Positions 45,958 to 58,402 of a DNA stretch of 64,000 bases are shown here, piece by piece. A model generated the notes under the pieces. It saw only the letters and a list, made by a program, of their open reading frames with translations, was not told the origin of the DNA and did no database searches. The stretch is from Isoetes taiwanensis (taxonomy: Eukaryota > Streptophyta > Lycopodiopsida > Isoetales > Isoetaceae), in contig JAJEKV010000272.1 in NCBI GenBank assembly GCA_021234155.1, positions 250,001-314,000 on the forward strand. Direction: 5' to 3'. Each line of letters starts with the position of its first letter. Within the stretch, counting starts at the first letter, position 1. The position numbers and the translations under genes are program-made.

Positions 45958-46325
45958 TTCACCTTAAGTGTAAGGCAAAATGCCCGAGCAAATACAAGGG
46001 AGCATAGTAATTCTGTACATCTTTCCGACCAAATGCAAACTCGTACCACTCAAAAAATTCTGCCTAGTCTTCCAACTTCACCAGCTCATCCTTGTACCCA
46101 TACCTGGTTAATTTTTTAGAACCCCAAACTTTTGTCACTAAAGAATATAATCTGTTTCTCCTTGAATTTCAAGTTTTGCAGATCTCTTGTATAAAAAACC
46201 GTGTCCTCATTCGAATCTTCTTGCTATAGAGGATTGCGAGACTTCAAATGTGTCCCTGTTTTGGAAATCCTTGGAGATTTTCGGACCGAGGCAAAGGCAA
46301 TGGCCTTCTTTGGTGTCTTTCCCAT
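45958..46325 (-). pseudogene. Coiled-coil family, copy B (N-terminal part)
   Basis: From an ATG at 46325 the minus strand reads MGKTPKKAIAFASVRKSPRI and a stop; then, after a frame change, KKLTRYGYKDELVKLED, a TAG, and AEFFEWYEFAFGRKDVQNYY with LYLLGHFALHLR. The last block aligns with DEFFKYYELVYGKKQ and FALHLKGR of copy A at 4130-3990. The coiled coil that follows in copy A is missing here. Function unknown; it stands between a LINE remnant and the copia LTR. Confidence 0.5.
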
Positions 46326-46469
46326 TGTATATACCTGCAATACAACAATGAACATCTTCTGTCCTGAACGTGCAACAATCTACACTTGCACATGTAAACA
46401 AAAACTTAAAGTAATAATTACAACTTGGAAGGAAGAAACCTAAAGAAGAAGTCAACTGTACCTTTGAAC

Positions 46470-46806
46470 TGCTGAGAAAACCCTGGCGACTTCTGTAGAA
46501 CGTGCTTTAGTCGATTGCAAGAGATCGAGGTGCTGGATCGCAAGGTAAAAGCAAAGGGATCGAAGGAACTATTAGAGATTGAGAAGAAATACCATCTAAA
46601 AAGGCATCGATCTATTCAAGAAACTCCTCTTTATACATCTTAGGCGGTGTATCCATTTATGAACCTCACCGCACTGCTAGATTAATGGAGCAAGCTCCTT
46701 AACTTCTGGAATTCTAGAAATAGCTAACTCTATTTTGATTGAACCCTAACAGCCAGACATCACATGACTAAAAGTCATATTTGTTACAATATCAGAGTTC
46801 CAATAC
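46470..46806 (-). mobile_element. 3' LTR of the Ty1-copia element
   Basis: Left of the pol remnant a purine-rich tract (tttgaggaggagta on the minus strand, about 46815-46802) is followed by a start like ttggaactctgatattgtaa, typical of copia LTRs after a GAGGAGGAGT polypurine tract. A TATA-like tgtataaagagga lies at about 46628-46640. The left end (about 46470) is estimated, since no second LTR is available for comparison. Confidence 0.55.
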
Positions 46807-46989
46807 TCCTCCTCAAATATGACTTACCAGACCAATGCTTCAAACCAATGCTTCAAGACAAAACACAAAGACAATTCAAGAAAAGGACTCAGCAAGAACT
46901 AATCAGAAATGATGAACTGTATGATGAACCATCATACTCCTCCTACAGCAGAACACTAGCATTTCCCGACTCCCATCTCTTACAGGCAT

Positions 46990-49430
46990 TCATGAAACCT
47001 TGTTTTTGGAAGAGGCTTGGTGAGTGCATCTGCAGACATGAATTGTGTCTTCAAGTGTTTGATACAAACTTTCTTTTCTTCAACCTTCTCCCTGGTAAAA
47101 TGGAACTATATCTCAATATGTTTGGTTTTTGAGAAGTTACCAGAATTCTTTATGAGGCTTACAGTAGCCTTGTTGTCATTAAAGATCATAGTAGGATGAG
47201 GCTGAGTAAATCCGATATCATGCATTAACCTTCGAAGCCAAACGGCTTCTTTCGTGGCTGCACACAAAGCCACATATTCTGACTCACAAGTACTAGCAGC
47301 TGTAGGCTTTTGTTTCTGACTAGACCAACTGACCACTCCTCCTTGCAGCCAGAAACAGAAGCCTGTATGAGATTTGTGGGTGGTTATCTCACCTCCATAA
47401 TCAGCATCTACGTGTCCCTTAAGAGTAAGGGGCAGTTCAGAATTAGCCCTGTAAGTAATGACAAAGCTCATGGTAGAGCTAAGGTACCTCAGAATATGTT
47501 TCACAACTTGCCAATGTGCCAAAGTAGGAGCTTCCATAAACTGACTGACAGTGATAACACTTTCAGCTATATCAGGCCTGGTACACACATCAAGGAGCGT
47601 ACAATGCTCCGATAAGAAAGTCCCTGGAGTGTGTGATAACTCTGCGTATCAGCTGAGAGGCTTAGAAACTGCAGGCGTACTTACAGATCGCGCTGAATGC
47701 ATGTTGGTGCGTGTGAGCAAAGAGTCCACTGCCTTGGATTGGTGGAGCGTAATGGTTTGAGCTGCTACATTGCTGATCACATGAATGCTTAAAAAGTATT
47801 TGAGTGCTCCAAGGTCTGTCATGCAAAACCTACTTGCAAGACTATTTTTAGTCTGAGCCATGAGGCCATCATCGTTAGAAGCAAGAATCAAATCGTCCAC
47901 ATATAGCACGACGATGACAAGTTTCCCACCACAAGATTTGGTGTAAACATTCCAATCAGCATGTCCTCGTACAAATCCTTGGGCTGTAAAGAAATCATGA
48001 ATAGTTTTGTACCACAACATGGGGGATTTCTTAAGGCCATAGATGGCTCGTTTAAGCCTGCACACATAATCCTCCTTGCTGTTGATTGCAAAGCCCAAAG
48101 GCTGTTTCATATAGACCTCATCATGGATCTTACCATGGAGAAAGGCGGACTTCACATCCATCTGCTGCAAATTGAGGTTTAGATGAGCAGCTACTGCTAT
48201 GACAGTCCTGACTGAGGTAAGCCGTGACTGAGGGAGTCTTCCATGGCTTGCATGGGATCAGTGGAGACATTGTGAGTGTCTCGACCCAAACTGAAATTAT
48301 GTTCATTGAAGCTTACGCTCCTCCGCACAATCAGTTTCTTTGTACTTGGTATGTACAACTTATATCCTTTGGTTGTGTCGCCATATCCCACAAACATGCA
48401 AGGTGTAGCTCGTGCAGATAACTTGCCACCTTTTCTCTCATCTTTAGAGACATGTGCAGCTGAAGATTCTAAGGCCTTCTACCGTGGGTTTCTTTCCTGT
48501 CCATGCCTCCTCTGGAACAGATGTTAGTACCGCCTTGGTTGGAACTTTATTGATAATATAAACTGCCGTATTTACAACCTCAGCCCAGAACCTGTGGTCA
48601 ATATCTTTGCACAAAATCATTGATCTAGCACTCTCCAGAATTGTCCGATTCTTTCTCTCTACGACACCATTCTGCTAGTGTTCATATGCAACTGAAGTCT
48701 CATGTCTGATACCATGCTCAGTAAGAAAAGCAGCAAATTCATCATTAATAAACTCACCTCCTTTATCTATTCGAATGGTCTTGACTTTCTTTTCTTTAAA
48801 GGTTTCGGCTGTGACTTTCCACTGTTTGAAATGAGAGAAAGCTTCTGACTTGTGTGCCATAAAGAAAACCCAGTTCATTCTGGTATAATCATCAATTATG
48901 AGCAAGAAGAATCTGGAGCCCCCTATAGACTTCAAGCGGGCAGGACCCCATACATCCATATGGACAATTTCTAAAGGATTGCTGGTCGAGCAGCCTTTAC
49001 TTTCTTGTAAGCCTTCCGATGCAGTTTGCCCAAGGCACACCCCTCACAAATCCCCTTCGAAGCATTGATCTTAGGAAGATCTTTAACAAACTGCTGATTT
49101 TTCATTTTCAACAGCACCCCAAAGTTGGTTGAGATCAGTGCATCTAGCACTCAAGGCAACATGCTGATCCCCGCACCAACTTAACTTATAAAGCGTGCCT
49201 TCCCTGACGCCCTTAGCTAGGACAATATCCTCTTTGTTTCGTATTATGCATTGGCCATTGCCGAATGTGACAAAAAGAGAGGCATCATCCATTTTAGAAA
49301 CTGACAGAAGATTAACTTCTAGTTCAGGAACAAACATGGTTTTTTCAAGATCAACACATCTAGTAGGCAAATCCAGTGTAGCAGTGCCCATGCCTTTGAT
49401 ATCCAGTTTGCCTTTACCAATCTTCACCTT
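46990..49430 (-). mobile_element. Ty1-copia pol, 5'-truncated and frame-broken
   Basis: In order on the minus strand: the end of the aspartic protease and the pre-integrase domain (49427-49083, KGMGTATLDL, LLSVSKM), the integrase core (49040 to about 48430: HMDVWGPARL, FLLIIDDYTRM, RIDKGGEF, then a TAG and QNGVVERKNRTILESA), the reverse transcriptase (48170-47649: MDVKSAFLHGKIHDEVYMKQ, LYVDDLILAS), RNase H (47588-47106: CESEYVALCAATKEAVWL) and the end (KTKHIEI, TAG, FHF, then LTKPLPKTRFHECL, to 46990). The protease active site, gag and the 5' LTR are missing beyond about 49440, so the element is dead. Confidence 0.9.
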
Positions 49431-49440
49431 TGAGTGTTAT

Positions 49441-50567
49441 ATCGTAAGTGTTTGGACCCAGCCCTAAATCCAAAGGCTGAGATTTGATCATTTCATTTAA
49501 TGGTTGAGATTTGATGTGGTTCACGGGCTATATCGATTAGGTTAGGTTCGATGCACAGGGAGTTCGGCATACAGGGAGTTCGACATAAGCAAGAGTAATC
49601 GCACAGCCCATTCGGCCTCCTCCTCGCCCCATTTTCAAAGACTAGAGAATTCCGCTATCTTATATTCATCATCCTCTTTTTTGTCACTCGATTTAGGGTC
49701 GCCTTGGCTTTCTTTTTCAATTCGATGCAGATTAGAGCTGGCTTCCGATCTTGCTGCAAACTTAGGTGAGTCGGCACCTTATACTCCAGTTGTAAAAGCC
49801 AAACTAAGATATGAGGCACAGATATCACGGTGCATATTGCAAGCAGTTGGTGAAGACAAATCAGGTGCTCTTGGCTTCCAAATGAATGCGTCGTTAAAGG
49901 AAATGATGATTGCGTTTGAAGCTCCTTCAAAACATACCCAACATTTTAGGCTCTCTAGATCTTATATCACTGTACATAAATTGAAACCAGGCCAGGTAAA
50001 TCCACGTTTGAGGTTAAACTTGCAATTTATTTTGTCTTTTGTTGCATACTTTATATGCTGATACAGAAAATCTTTGCTGAGGTCGAGGGAAAGCAATGGT
50101 ATGCAGAAAAGTTGCGTCTTTAGTTTTTGATAGCACAAAAAAACTATGCTAATGCAAAAGCTTGATTTGCTTGGAAGGTTTTTATTTAGGACTCCCAGCC
50201 TGTATCTACCATCAAGTTTTATTATGACAACGCTTATTTTGGATACTCTGTATATGTACAGATATCTATTAAATTAGGACATGTATGGTTCCCTGGAAAG
50301 AGTATATACAATTGAGTGTAGTTGTGCTTAAGTCTGATCATCTTAATGGCTGGGAGAATAACCAAAACAGTCTTGACTTCTTAACATCACTAGCATGTCT
50401 GCTAATCCTTTTAAAGCAGGCGACAAAGGTTCTAGATTGATTGCACTGGAGCAGCAACCAAAGGAGTTGATGAAGATTGAAAGCAGTGACTTCTTGGTGG
50501 CAGAAAATGAAGAGGCTAAAACAGCATCCTTGTGGTCAAGATCTGCCTGGTAATGTATTAATCTGAT
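49441..50567 (+). other. Interval with one unrecognised open frame
   Basis: The plus-strand frame 49681-50061 (KAKLRYEAQISRCIL, FEAPSKHTQHFRLSRSYI, HKLKPGQ) reaches a good donor CCAGGCCAG|GTAAAT at about 50000, so it may be an exon. I do not recognise it. The copia truncation point at about 49440 directly precedes it. Confidence 0.3.
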
Positions 50568-50831
50568 GTGCTATCATGGAATAGTATAATTGCTGCATGC
50601 ACACAACAAGGACTGGGTTATGATGCCATTGCAGTCTTCCAGAAAATGCATGATGAAGCATTCAATCGAAACAATGCCACTATCACCTGCATTTTTCATG
50701 GATGTTCTAGATGTCAATGGAAGCCCATACATGCCTGCATTATTAGCAAGGAACTTGAATCCGAGATTGTTCTTCACAAGAAGCTTATTTCAAAATGTAG
50801 ATTGCACGTGGAGGATGTCATATCCATGTAA
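50568..50831 (+). pseudogene. Pentatricopeptide repeat (PPR) gene fragment
   Basis: Eighty-seven residues: VLSWNSIIAACTQQGLGYDA, IAVFQKMHDEAFNRNNATIT, IHACIISKELESEI, VLHKKLISKC. This is the PLS-type PPR pattern (W-xxII-AC-Q-G-xxAI-xxFxxM, then IHA). PPR proteins bind organellar RNA. A stop precedes VLSWN, the frame ends after about two and a half motifs, and neither a targeting peptide nor an E/DYW end is present, so it is a fragment. Confidence 0.7.
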
Positions 50832-50918
50832 GGATACTCTCAACATAAATAATGCATAAAGGCACTTCATCTTTTCTACTAGGTATACAAAAAAAAAATC
50901 TAAGCCCATAAGGTGGCA

Positions 50919-51050
50919 GCATAAGTGCATAAATCATTTTTACTAGGCATAAGTTATGAATTAACTTCATTCTTAAGTTTTGACGCATAAGTGCATAAAT
51001 CATTTTTACTAGGCATAAGTTATGAATTAACTTCATTCTTAAGTTTTGAC
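50919..51050. repeat. 66-bp tandem duplication, two identical copies
   Basis: The unit starting gcataagtgcataaatcatt (50919-50984) repeats without change at 50985-51050. Confidence 0.95.
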
Positions 51051-51379
51051 GGTCTTAGCTTCTTTGTAACTCAAAGCCTTGCCTCCAATTCTTCAATACC
51101 AGACTCTTTATATCTCTATATTTGATCTCTGCAGTAGGAATGCCTCTACTCCAACATGGGGTATCTAGATTTGTTAGTTTCCTTATTGCAGATATATTCA
51201 GATAATGCCAAGATTCCCAAGGATGGGATGAGAAAATCTCTTGGATATGGAGGGTACTTTAATTGTTTTCAGTCTTAAGCATCCAAGCAACATGGTAGAC
51301 ATTGAACTCTTCTTTTCTATGGTGGAACAATCATGTACCCTACTGACAAAAAGAGCCTAAATCGAAAGTTGCAATAGGA

Positions 51380-51521
51380 ATTACATCTTTCATAACTTCA
51401 CTGCACATGAAGAGATAAAAGCAAAGATGCTTAGGTTTTAGATTTCTCAAATTACATCTTTCATAATTGCACTGCACGTGAAGAGATAAAAGCAAAGATG
51501 CTTAGGTTTTAGATTTCTCAT
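51380..51521. repeat. 71-bp tandem duplication, two copies
   Basis: The unit starting attacatctttcataa (51380-51450) repeats at 51451-51521 with three or so changes. Confidence 0.9.
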
Positions 51522-51720
51522 TTTAAATGCAAAGGTACTTCCCTGTTATTTCTACCAATGTTTGCGCAATTAGTTTCATGTCAAATGCTATCTTCATGGA
51601 TTATAAAAAAGAATCCAATTTTTGCTCTTAAAATTGCAACATTTGCAACCGTAAGAACTAGAACTATAATACATTGCCTTGCATGGGTATATTAAATTTT
51701 GTTGCACTATAGTAATAAAA

Positions 51721-51814
51721 ATGATCACACTCAACTCTTTGCCATCTCAATTAGGCTAAACATGACAATGATCACACTCAACTCTTTGCCATCTCAATTA
51801 GGCTAAACATAGGC
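51721..51814. repeat. 47-bp tandem duplication, two copies
   Basis: The unit starting atgatcacactcaactcttt (51721-51767) repeats at 51768-51814, with a change only at its end. A 16-base duplication (agtcctgagaattaa) follows at about 51826-51857. Confidence 0.9.
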
Positions 51815-51859
51815 ACACCAGTACAGAGTCCTGAGAATTAAGTCCTGAGAATTAAAGAA

Positions 51860-53960
51860 CGTAAAGAAAGTCTGCAAATTCAGAATTACAATGTTGCAGT
51901 AAATATGACTTCCAAGAAAGAATGCAAGTGTGGCAAGCAAAGTTAGTAAAGAACAATGCCAATGGTTATCAAATTCTTCATACAATCCAACATAATATTT
52001 AGGCCATAAGGCTTTAGTCAACTCATTGGTGTAAACGGTAACATTTACAGGTTTCTAACATGAGCCTTAGAATATACAATGTTTCTAAAAGTTATTTCAG
52101 AATGATGCTTCACGTGCTTATTGATTAAGGAAGGAATACTGACATAAAGTCAAATCCATTACGACGTCTCACATTCTCTTGGCAACCATTTACACGTTCC
52201 TAACTTATACACATTGGGCACTGTTACTAGTATAGAATATATTGATTGCTGTGCAGAGATGTCACACATATGGAGTAGCAACTGAGTAGGTTAGAAATGT
52301 TAGTCCCCATGATTAATCTACGCTGCCTTCAAATCATAGAGAATGTATCAACATACTATAGCGCCCAGAAACAAATAATAGTTTTTCAGTTTGGTTTGAA
52401 GTGATTACAATTCCAATTCCAATTATAGGGGAGCAGGATTCCGAAACAAACCATGGCTTTCAGTAAACAATAGAACTGATAAATGTATTGCAAAATAGAA
52501 AATACGGAAGTACAACATATGGTTAAAGTAAAGCTTTTGTCATTTTGCTTGGCTGAAATCTGGCCGTGTTGGAATGCTTTGGTTGCAGGATATCTCCAGC
52601 ACATGTTGATATGTTTATGTGCAAAATGTTAGAAGTAACGTGAATGATGGTCAAGACAGATGCTCTAAAACCTACTAGGTGTGTCTTTTATCTCTGAAGT
52701 GTAGTTTTCTTTAGTATATTATACAAATAATAGTGTGGTGTTGTGGAACCATTTAAATCTACAAGTTTGCCTTCGAGCTCACAATTAACCTAAGCTTTAA
52801 TGATACAATCTTTATTTTTCTTAGTAGAGAAATTGCTTTGATGGGAACGGATGTGGCATGTTATCTTCCTATAACTAATTTGGCCAATGCAAACATTAGA
52901 GACTGCTAAGAGTTATTCTGCAAGTCAAACTAAGATTATTTCAATAATAACATCCAACCTCTGATCAGTCATGTTCCAGAGGTTCTTGAGACTTTTAGCG
53001 TGTTGTAAGCCTATTATTTTTTAGCTGCCTAACGTTGTCATCTGACACGAATTCTGTAACTGAGGCTATCCAGAGATTTGTTTCATTTTCTGATCAAAAT
53101 ACCATTGTTACTATATCAACATATATAATCAATTAGCTTGAAGATGCTTTGGTACTTAAATCTGGGATAATTTGCTTTCATATGCAGAGGATAATTAGTT
53201 CTGTAACCAAATTGAAATTCTTCATCGACATGTCTGAGAAATTCGATGTTTGGGAAAGTCATCCTGACAGCTTATCTAGGAAACACCGCTTAAACATGTT
53301 ATGTTTGTTTGTTATTCTTTGCAAATTAAAACCGTTGCCAAATTGTCAGGCCACCTCGCAATGATGCATATGCTCCTCAAACTTGCTAGAATAATTTAAG
53401 ATCTTTGTGTAAGTGTTTCTCCATGCCTTCCAGATTTCTTGGATTCAGCATATATTTCATACTTCTGAATATCAAGCAAAAGAATGGCAGGGCCTATATT
53501 GTAAATGCTCAGATTTATAGTGTAAGCTTTCCTATTTCAGTAAGAAAAAGAACAATCCGCATTTTAGGGTTGATGATTTTGAATAGCACACAAACGGAGA
53601 AGAAACAAGAAACCTCTAATTGTCATTCCGATATCGCCTGAAACACTTCCTCACTTCCTGATTGCCTTAATTGCCTGAAACAATTCCTGATCGCCTGAAG
53701 CACTTCCTGAATTCTCAGTTGCAGAGAGAAATCGCCGGAACAAAAGTAAGAAAAAAAATCCCTTTCTCTAGAAAGCTTTTCAAGAATACCGTAGGAATTA
53801 ATTTCTACAAGAAATTTATCGCGGCGGGCCGCGAACATTTCTCTTTTCCAACCCGCTGCAAAAGAAGTTTTGTGCTAAGTCGAATAGATCTCAATTCTAG
53901 ACATCCTTCAGAATTCGTCTGTGAATCTTTAGCCAAAAAGGTCTAATACTAAATTTGCAA
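51860..53960. other. Non-coding AT-rich interval
   Basis: No supported gene. CCTGA-rich wording around 53636-53712 is a weak short repeat. Confidence 0.35.
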
Positions 53961-54053
53961 ATAGAATAGAATAGAATAGAATAGAATAGAATAGAATAGA
54001 ATAGAATAGAATAGAATAGAATAGAATAGAATAGAATAGAATAGAATAGAATA
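53961..54053. repeat. Pentanucleotide microsatellite at a LINE 3' end
   Basis: About eighteen copies of ATAGA run from 53961 to 54053. On the minus strand this is a TATTC tail directly after the LINE 3' sequence, so it belongs to the insertion. Confidence 0.95.
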
Positions 54054-55535
54054 GTTTTTATCGTCCACGGAGACCAATCGGCCTATGGGACCCAATACAA
54101 AAAGCCATATGATACATCGCCTCGGATTAAAAACCCCCTCTCAAGGGTTTTCGAGGGAAAAACCGCGGGCAAAGAATAAGATCACGACATCAATTAAATG
54201 GTTGACTAGGGGGCATATCCGAGCCCTCAAGTCCCAAGACTTCCCGAATGTATGATCCGAGTGAGCGCATCAAGTCGTGCCCCAAGATCATGTGTAGCGG
54301 CTCATCGGGTCTAATCAATCAGCATAGCATGTCCGAACCGATCATATGTTGGGCAGCTCGGAAAGTGTGACACTCATCCTCAGCCCTCGCCCCCGCAAAG
54401 AGCGACAAACCCTATCCCGACGTGGCTCCCCAATCCATCGATTGCCTCAATCCAGGAGATGGTGGGCACTGTCTTTAATGGAGGCGATATGCCCGCGCTT
54501 TTTCATGGGCGTATGTGAACATTAGGTAGCGCCGTGTGGGCCGGGATTTATGTGCCGCTTGTAATGTGTTTGTTTTGACTTGCTCCGAGCCCGGAATCCC
54601 AAAGCTTCTTTGGAGAAACAAGCATCAAGGTAACATCTCGGCCGTCACGATATGCCTGTTTCTACCCGATGCACATGTGCTCTGAACATTCCATATAGTT
54701 AGCCATCGCACTCTTTTATCCTTCCAAAAATTCTTGAGTCGTTGTGGTCCCATTGCCAACGCATAAGCCAAGCAAGCGGTAGACGCATCATCATCCATAT
54801 TTACCACCTTCCCGGAAATAGACGATGTATCTATCAAGGGCCGCTTTGGCCGGGGCAGGAAACCCGTCTCCCCGCAACAAAATTTGATATGGGACCGTGA
54901 GATTTCACTCGAAAGTGCCAGGCTAAGAAGGCCTTCGCACTGTTCTAAGTCGCCCAAGTAGCAAGGGACACCAATCGGGCCCCGGACTTGAACTCAGACA
55001 AAAAATAATGTGCTCTACCAATACCCCGAACAGAGATGTGCCGATGCCCCCAATCATATAGTTATGCTCTGTGGTTATTGTTCGCATTGCATAGAGTGCT
55101 TTCACCGCCGCTACACGCAATCTTATGGAAGTGTCCCAAAGATAGTGTAGAAGGAAACTCCACTCCCAAATACTTGTAGGTGGGTGTCACCTCCACTTGT
55201 TGCCCTCGATAAGTGAATGAAGGGGGCCTTGGATGGCGCAAGGATGAGATTAGGAGCACCTTGGTCTTGGCCAGATTGACGTTCATGTCTGTGGCCTGGC
55301 AGAATGTATCCAGAGCATCTAAGTGAGACTGCATATCCTCTGGAGTGTGAGCTAAGAGGTCAACATCGTCTGCATAGATGAGTTGTCTGATGACCTGATG
55401 CAAAAGTTGGGTCCCGCCATCCCCATTGTCCATGAGCCAGTGTTCCAACTGGTCAATGTATAGACCAAACAATATTGGGGAAAGAGGACATCCCTGGCGG
55501 ACCCCAATACTGCTAGTGAATAGTTGTCCCGTCAT
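54054..55535 (-). mobile_element. LINE with reverse transcriptase, 5'-truncated
   Basis: Minus-strand pieces: 55535-55062 reads TSSIGVRQGCPLSPILFGLY, then QLIYADDVDLLA (YADD catalytic site), LAKTKVLLIS and YKYLGVEF, a non-LTR reverse transcriptase from the palm onward. 55120-54625 (in more than one frame) holds the downstream part with FCCGETGFLPRPKR and RLKNFWKDKRVRWL. Then a 3' untranslated region with gggtcccataggcc and ggtctccgtggacgat runs into the TATTC tail. The N-terminal endonuclease and first half of the reverse transcriptase are absent. This is the longest of three related copies in the window (also 39190 and, weaker, 32380). Confidence 0.8.
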
Positions 55536-56402
55536 CTCAGATACTTCTAGAGATGCAAAATGCTGCGGATCCTCATGACAAAAAGAACATAACAGATCAT
55601 AAGAGATTGGATAATATTGTTATAAGCCCAACAGCTTAGAGCAGATACACAACATTGGATATTCAAAAGCTATTTTACGAAAGGACGATATTAGCATTGC
55701 CTTTAAGAAAATAGGCAAGGGAAACACCACCGTTGGTGTCAAACGGAATCATTTGTTAGACACTGTTAGAAGGATGGGACGGTAGCACAAAAGAAGAACA
55801 TGAAAGATATGCTAGAGTTATGGTCGAACCAAAACAAAATAATGGAAGACGTATTAAACAAAGGACGGACAGATCCTTGAAAGTAAAATACCAACCTGCC
55901 TCTAGATTGCCGGAAGAATATGAGAAGCGGGTCAAATTTTAGCCATTTCTAATTTCCATGGCCGTCGATTTAAGAAAATACAGATCTAATGGCTTAATGT
56001 CATGCCACCTAAGGTTTAGCTGATTTGGAACTGCTACGTGGATAGCCTAGAATTGCAAGGAGGGCTGCAGGCTTGGTTAGGCTGGCATGCTAAAAAAAAT
56101 AAATCCAAAATAGCAACCTTCAAAAACTATACGCTCCAATCTGTTGGAAAATTAGGCTCTGACTCCCACTTTGCAAGATGTAATGAACGGGACCCTCAAA
56201 TTACGCCTCTATTGCGTCTAGTTTAGCACATGGAATTGGCTTCCGGAAGTTACGGAGCGGCGCCGCCGCCGAGCTATTTCGCACAGAGATACATATTTCG
56301 CACAGAGCTATTTCGCTGCCGAGCTATTTCGCACAGAGCTCTGCTTTCAACCATATTCAGAGATCCACGAACTCGAGGCATATACTCCGGCCTCCAGATG
56401 TG
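55536..56402. other. Non-coding interval with short repeats
   Basis: Between 56268 and 56340 the phrase gagctatttcgcacaga is present about three times in tandem-like order. Nothing coding is supported. Confidence 0.35.
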
Positions 56403-56760
56403 ATGATCCAGGCAGATTTTTTTGCAAGAATGGGGCAGAGCAAGGATTTTTTTGGATATGGAGGCGGCCCAGTTGACAGGTTGCCACTGTCGGATCTTCT
56501 TAGAGCTCGGGCTGTGTGCAAAAACTGGAGGCAAATCATTCCTTCTTAGAGCTCGGGCTATGTGCAAAAACTGGAGGCAAAAACTGTGTGCCCGGAACCC
56601 TGTTTGTATAGGCACCTCCACCATCGCTGAAGCTTGGATCCAATTTTTTTCTATTACGGCGAAATTTGACCGCGAGTGTGCCGCCACCGCTGGCGGCGCC
56701 GCCGAGCAAAATCCGAGGGAGAGATTTTCCCTTATACATAAATGTTGTAGATATTCCTAA
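56403..56760 (+). pseudogene. F-box gene fragment broken by a 46-bp duplication
   Basis: The frame from the ATG at 56403 (MIQADFFARM) reads VDRLPLSDLLRARAVCKNWR and then a stop. This is an F-box core (LP-xxLLRARAVC-xWR), which binds Skp1 in SCF ubiquitin ligases. A 46-bp unit (56497-56542) is duplicated at 56543-56588 with few changes; as 46 leaves a remainder of one, the second copy (LLRARAMCKNWRQKLCARNP) falls in another frame that stays open to 56760. The partner-binding C-terminal domain is missing or unrecognised. Confidence 0.6.
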
Positions 56761-58402
56761 AGTTGCTCGTACCATAAGATATAAATGTTTAGATTAGATA
56801 TTCCTAAAATTGTTCATACCATGTGAAAGAAGAAAATTATTAAAAGTATCATCATGCGTCTAGTGTCCACCTTGGACCGTAGTACACCCTTGGTTGTTTG
56901 GATGTGAATTATTCCATGTGATATGAATTATCGTACTCGTAATTCCAAAATCCATGTGTGTTCTCCTTCCAAATTCCAAAATCCATGTGTGTTCTCTAAA
57001 TATCCATAAACTCTCTTGGTTTATTTTATGACACATCGTTTCAAAATAAAGCAACCATTTCTAAATCTGGAACACATTTGATAACTTTAGGTCCAACAAA
57101 CATGAAGTAGTAATTGATCTTATTAGCACAACATTTATTCCATGACAAATAAGAGAAGTATATTAAATCTGTAAAAAAATCATAAAATCATCAAGCATAG
57201 GCATAACAACAAAACAAAACAACACCCCTCATTAGTTGGTATTAAGGAAAAGAAACTGCACGTTGCAGCACAACACAATTGACAAATATGGCAGAATGTA
57301 AAGCAACCATTAAGTTCCATTAAAATCCATTCCCCAATGCCATGCCAGGCTTATCATTTTTGGAAGAAAATGAATAAATAGATTTCACATGGTATGTGCA
57401 GTAAATAGAAGGAGAAAAAGAGGCGCTAAATAAAGTGGAAAGAAAAATCAAAGAATATAGTACTCATCCTAATCCACGGTGCAATCCATAAGTTATAAGA
57501 TATAACAAAACAAATCTGTGTTGCTTTACAAGAAACCTGAACCTTATGATATTCTATAAATAACCCAAGTGCTAGAAAGTCAGATCTGCATGTAGTATAT
57601 TAAAATGGTGCATTGGCATACGTAAAAAGCAAGTCCAAACGTTCCTTATGTCAAATGTTTCTTTATCTTATGACTTGTGATCTATTCAGATAATAAAGTA
57701 AAGTAGAAGTAGAAGCAGATTCAGAAATTACAGCATTGAGATGTCACCATCAATTGGAGAAACAGATAGCATAAAAGAACCAACCATAACAATACATCCT
57801 TACCAGAATATCATTTATGAAGGCTCAAGAATTTTCAATTCCTTCAACTTCAAACAAACAGCACGCTGTACACAATAACAACCTGTACAGTTGCCTGTAA
57901 CTGTGAACAACATTACCTTCCAGATCCTTGGCACATTAGAATGCGTTTGAAATGACAGTAACAAAGTAAAAATGGAAGCCAGAATCACAAATGCTAGTGC
58001 TTCAACATTGTTCTGATCAATGTGTTAGCTTCCAGATCCTACAACTTAGATTAGAGTCTAGTATATTGAGTTTCAGAACCAATTAGACAAGGAGCCAAAT
58101 TAATGAAGGGCAGGAGATTCAGCTTGTCAGCAAGTATCAAACAAAGAATAAAGTCAGGAATGAGGGAACCTCAAGAGCTGAAATGAGTAAAAAACCTGTA
58201 TGTGCGCCAGCATGTGTTCTCCTCTGAAGAGTGTACAAGTTTTCCTGATGCTGAGGCATTCCAGAATCTAAGCCAAGAGCTGAAAATGCCTAGAGACTTC
58301 TCAATTCCATGCAGTGCTGCAGTGAACATAAACATGATGCTTTTTGAAAATTTCAAGCACACTTTGCAGCAACATCAACCTTCATCTTTGAAGTGAAATA
58401 AT
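56761..58402. other. Non-coding AT-rich interval
   Basis: Downstream flank of the membrane-protein gene. A direct repeat aattccaaaatccatgtgtg occurs twice at about 56940-56990. No coding frame is supported. Confidence 0.35.

Noticed and set aside
56274-56775. Long minus-strand frames opposite the F-box fragment
   Set aside because: They are shadows: the plus strand carries the F-box pattern, and the minus translations repeat with the 46-bp duplication.
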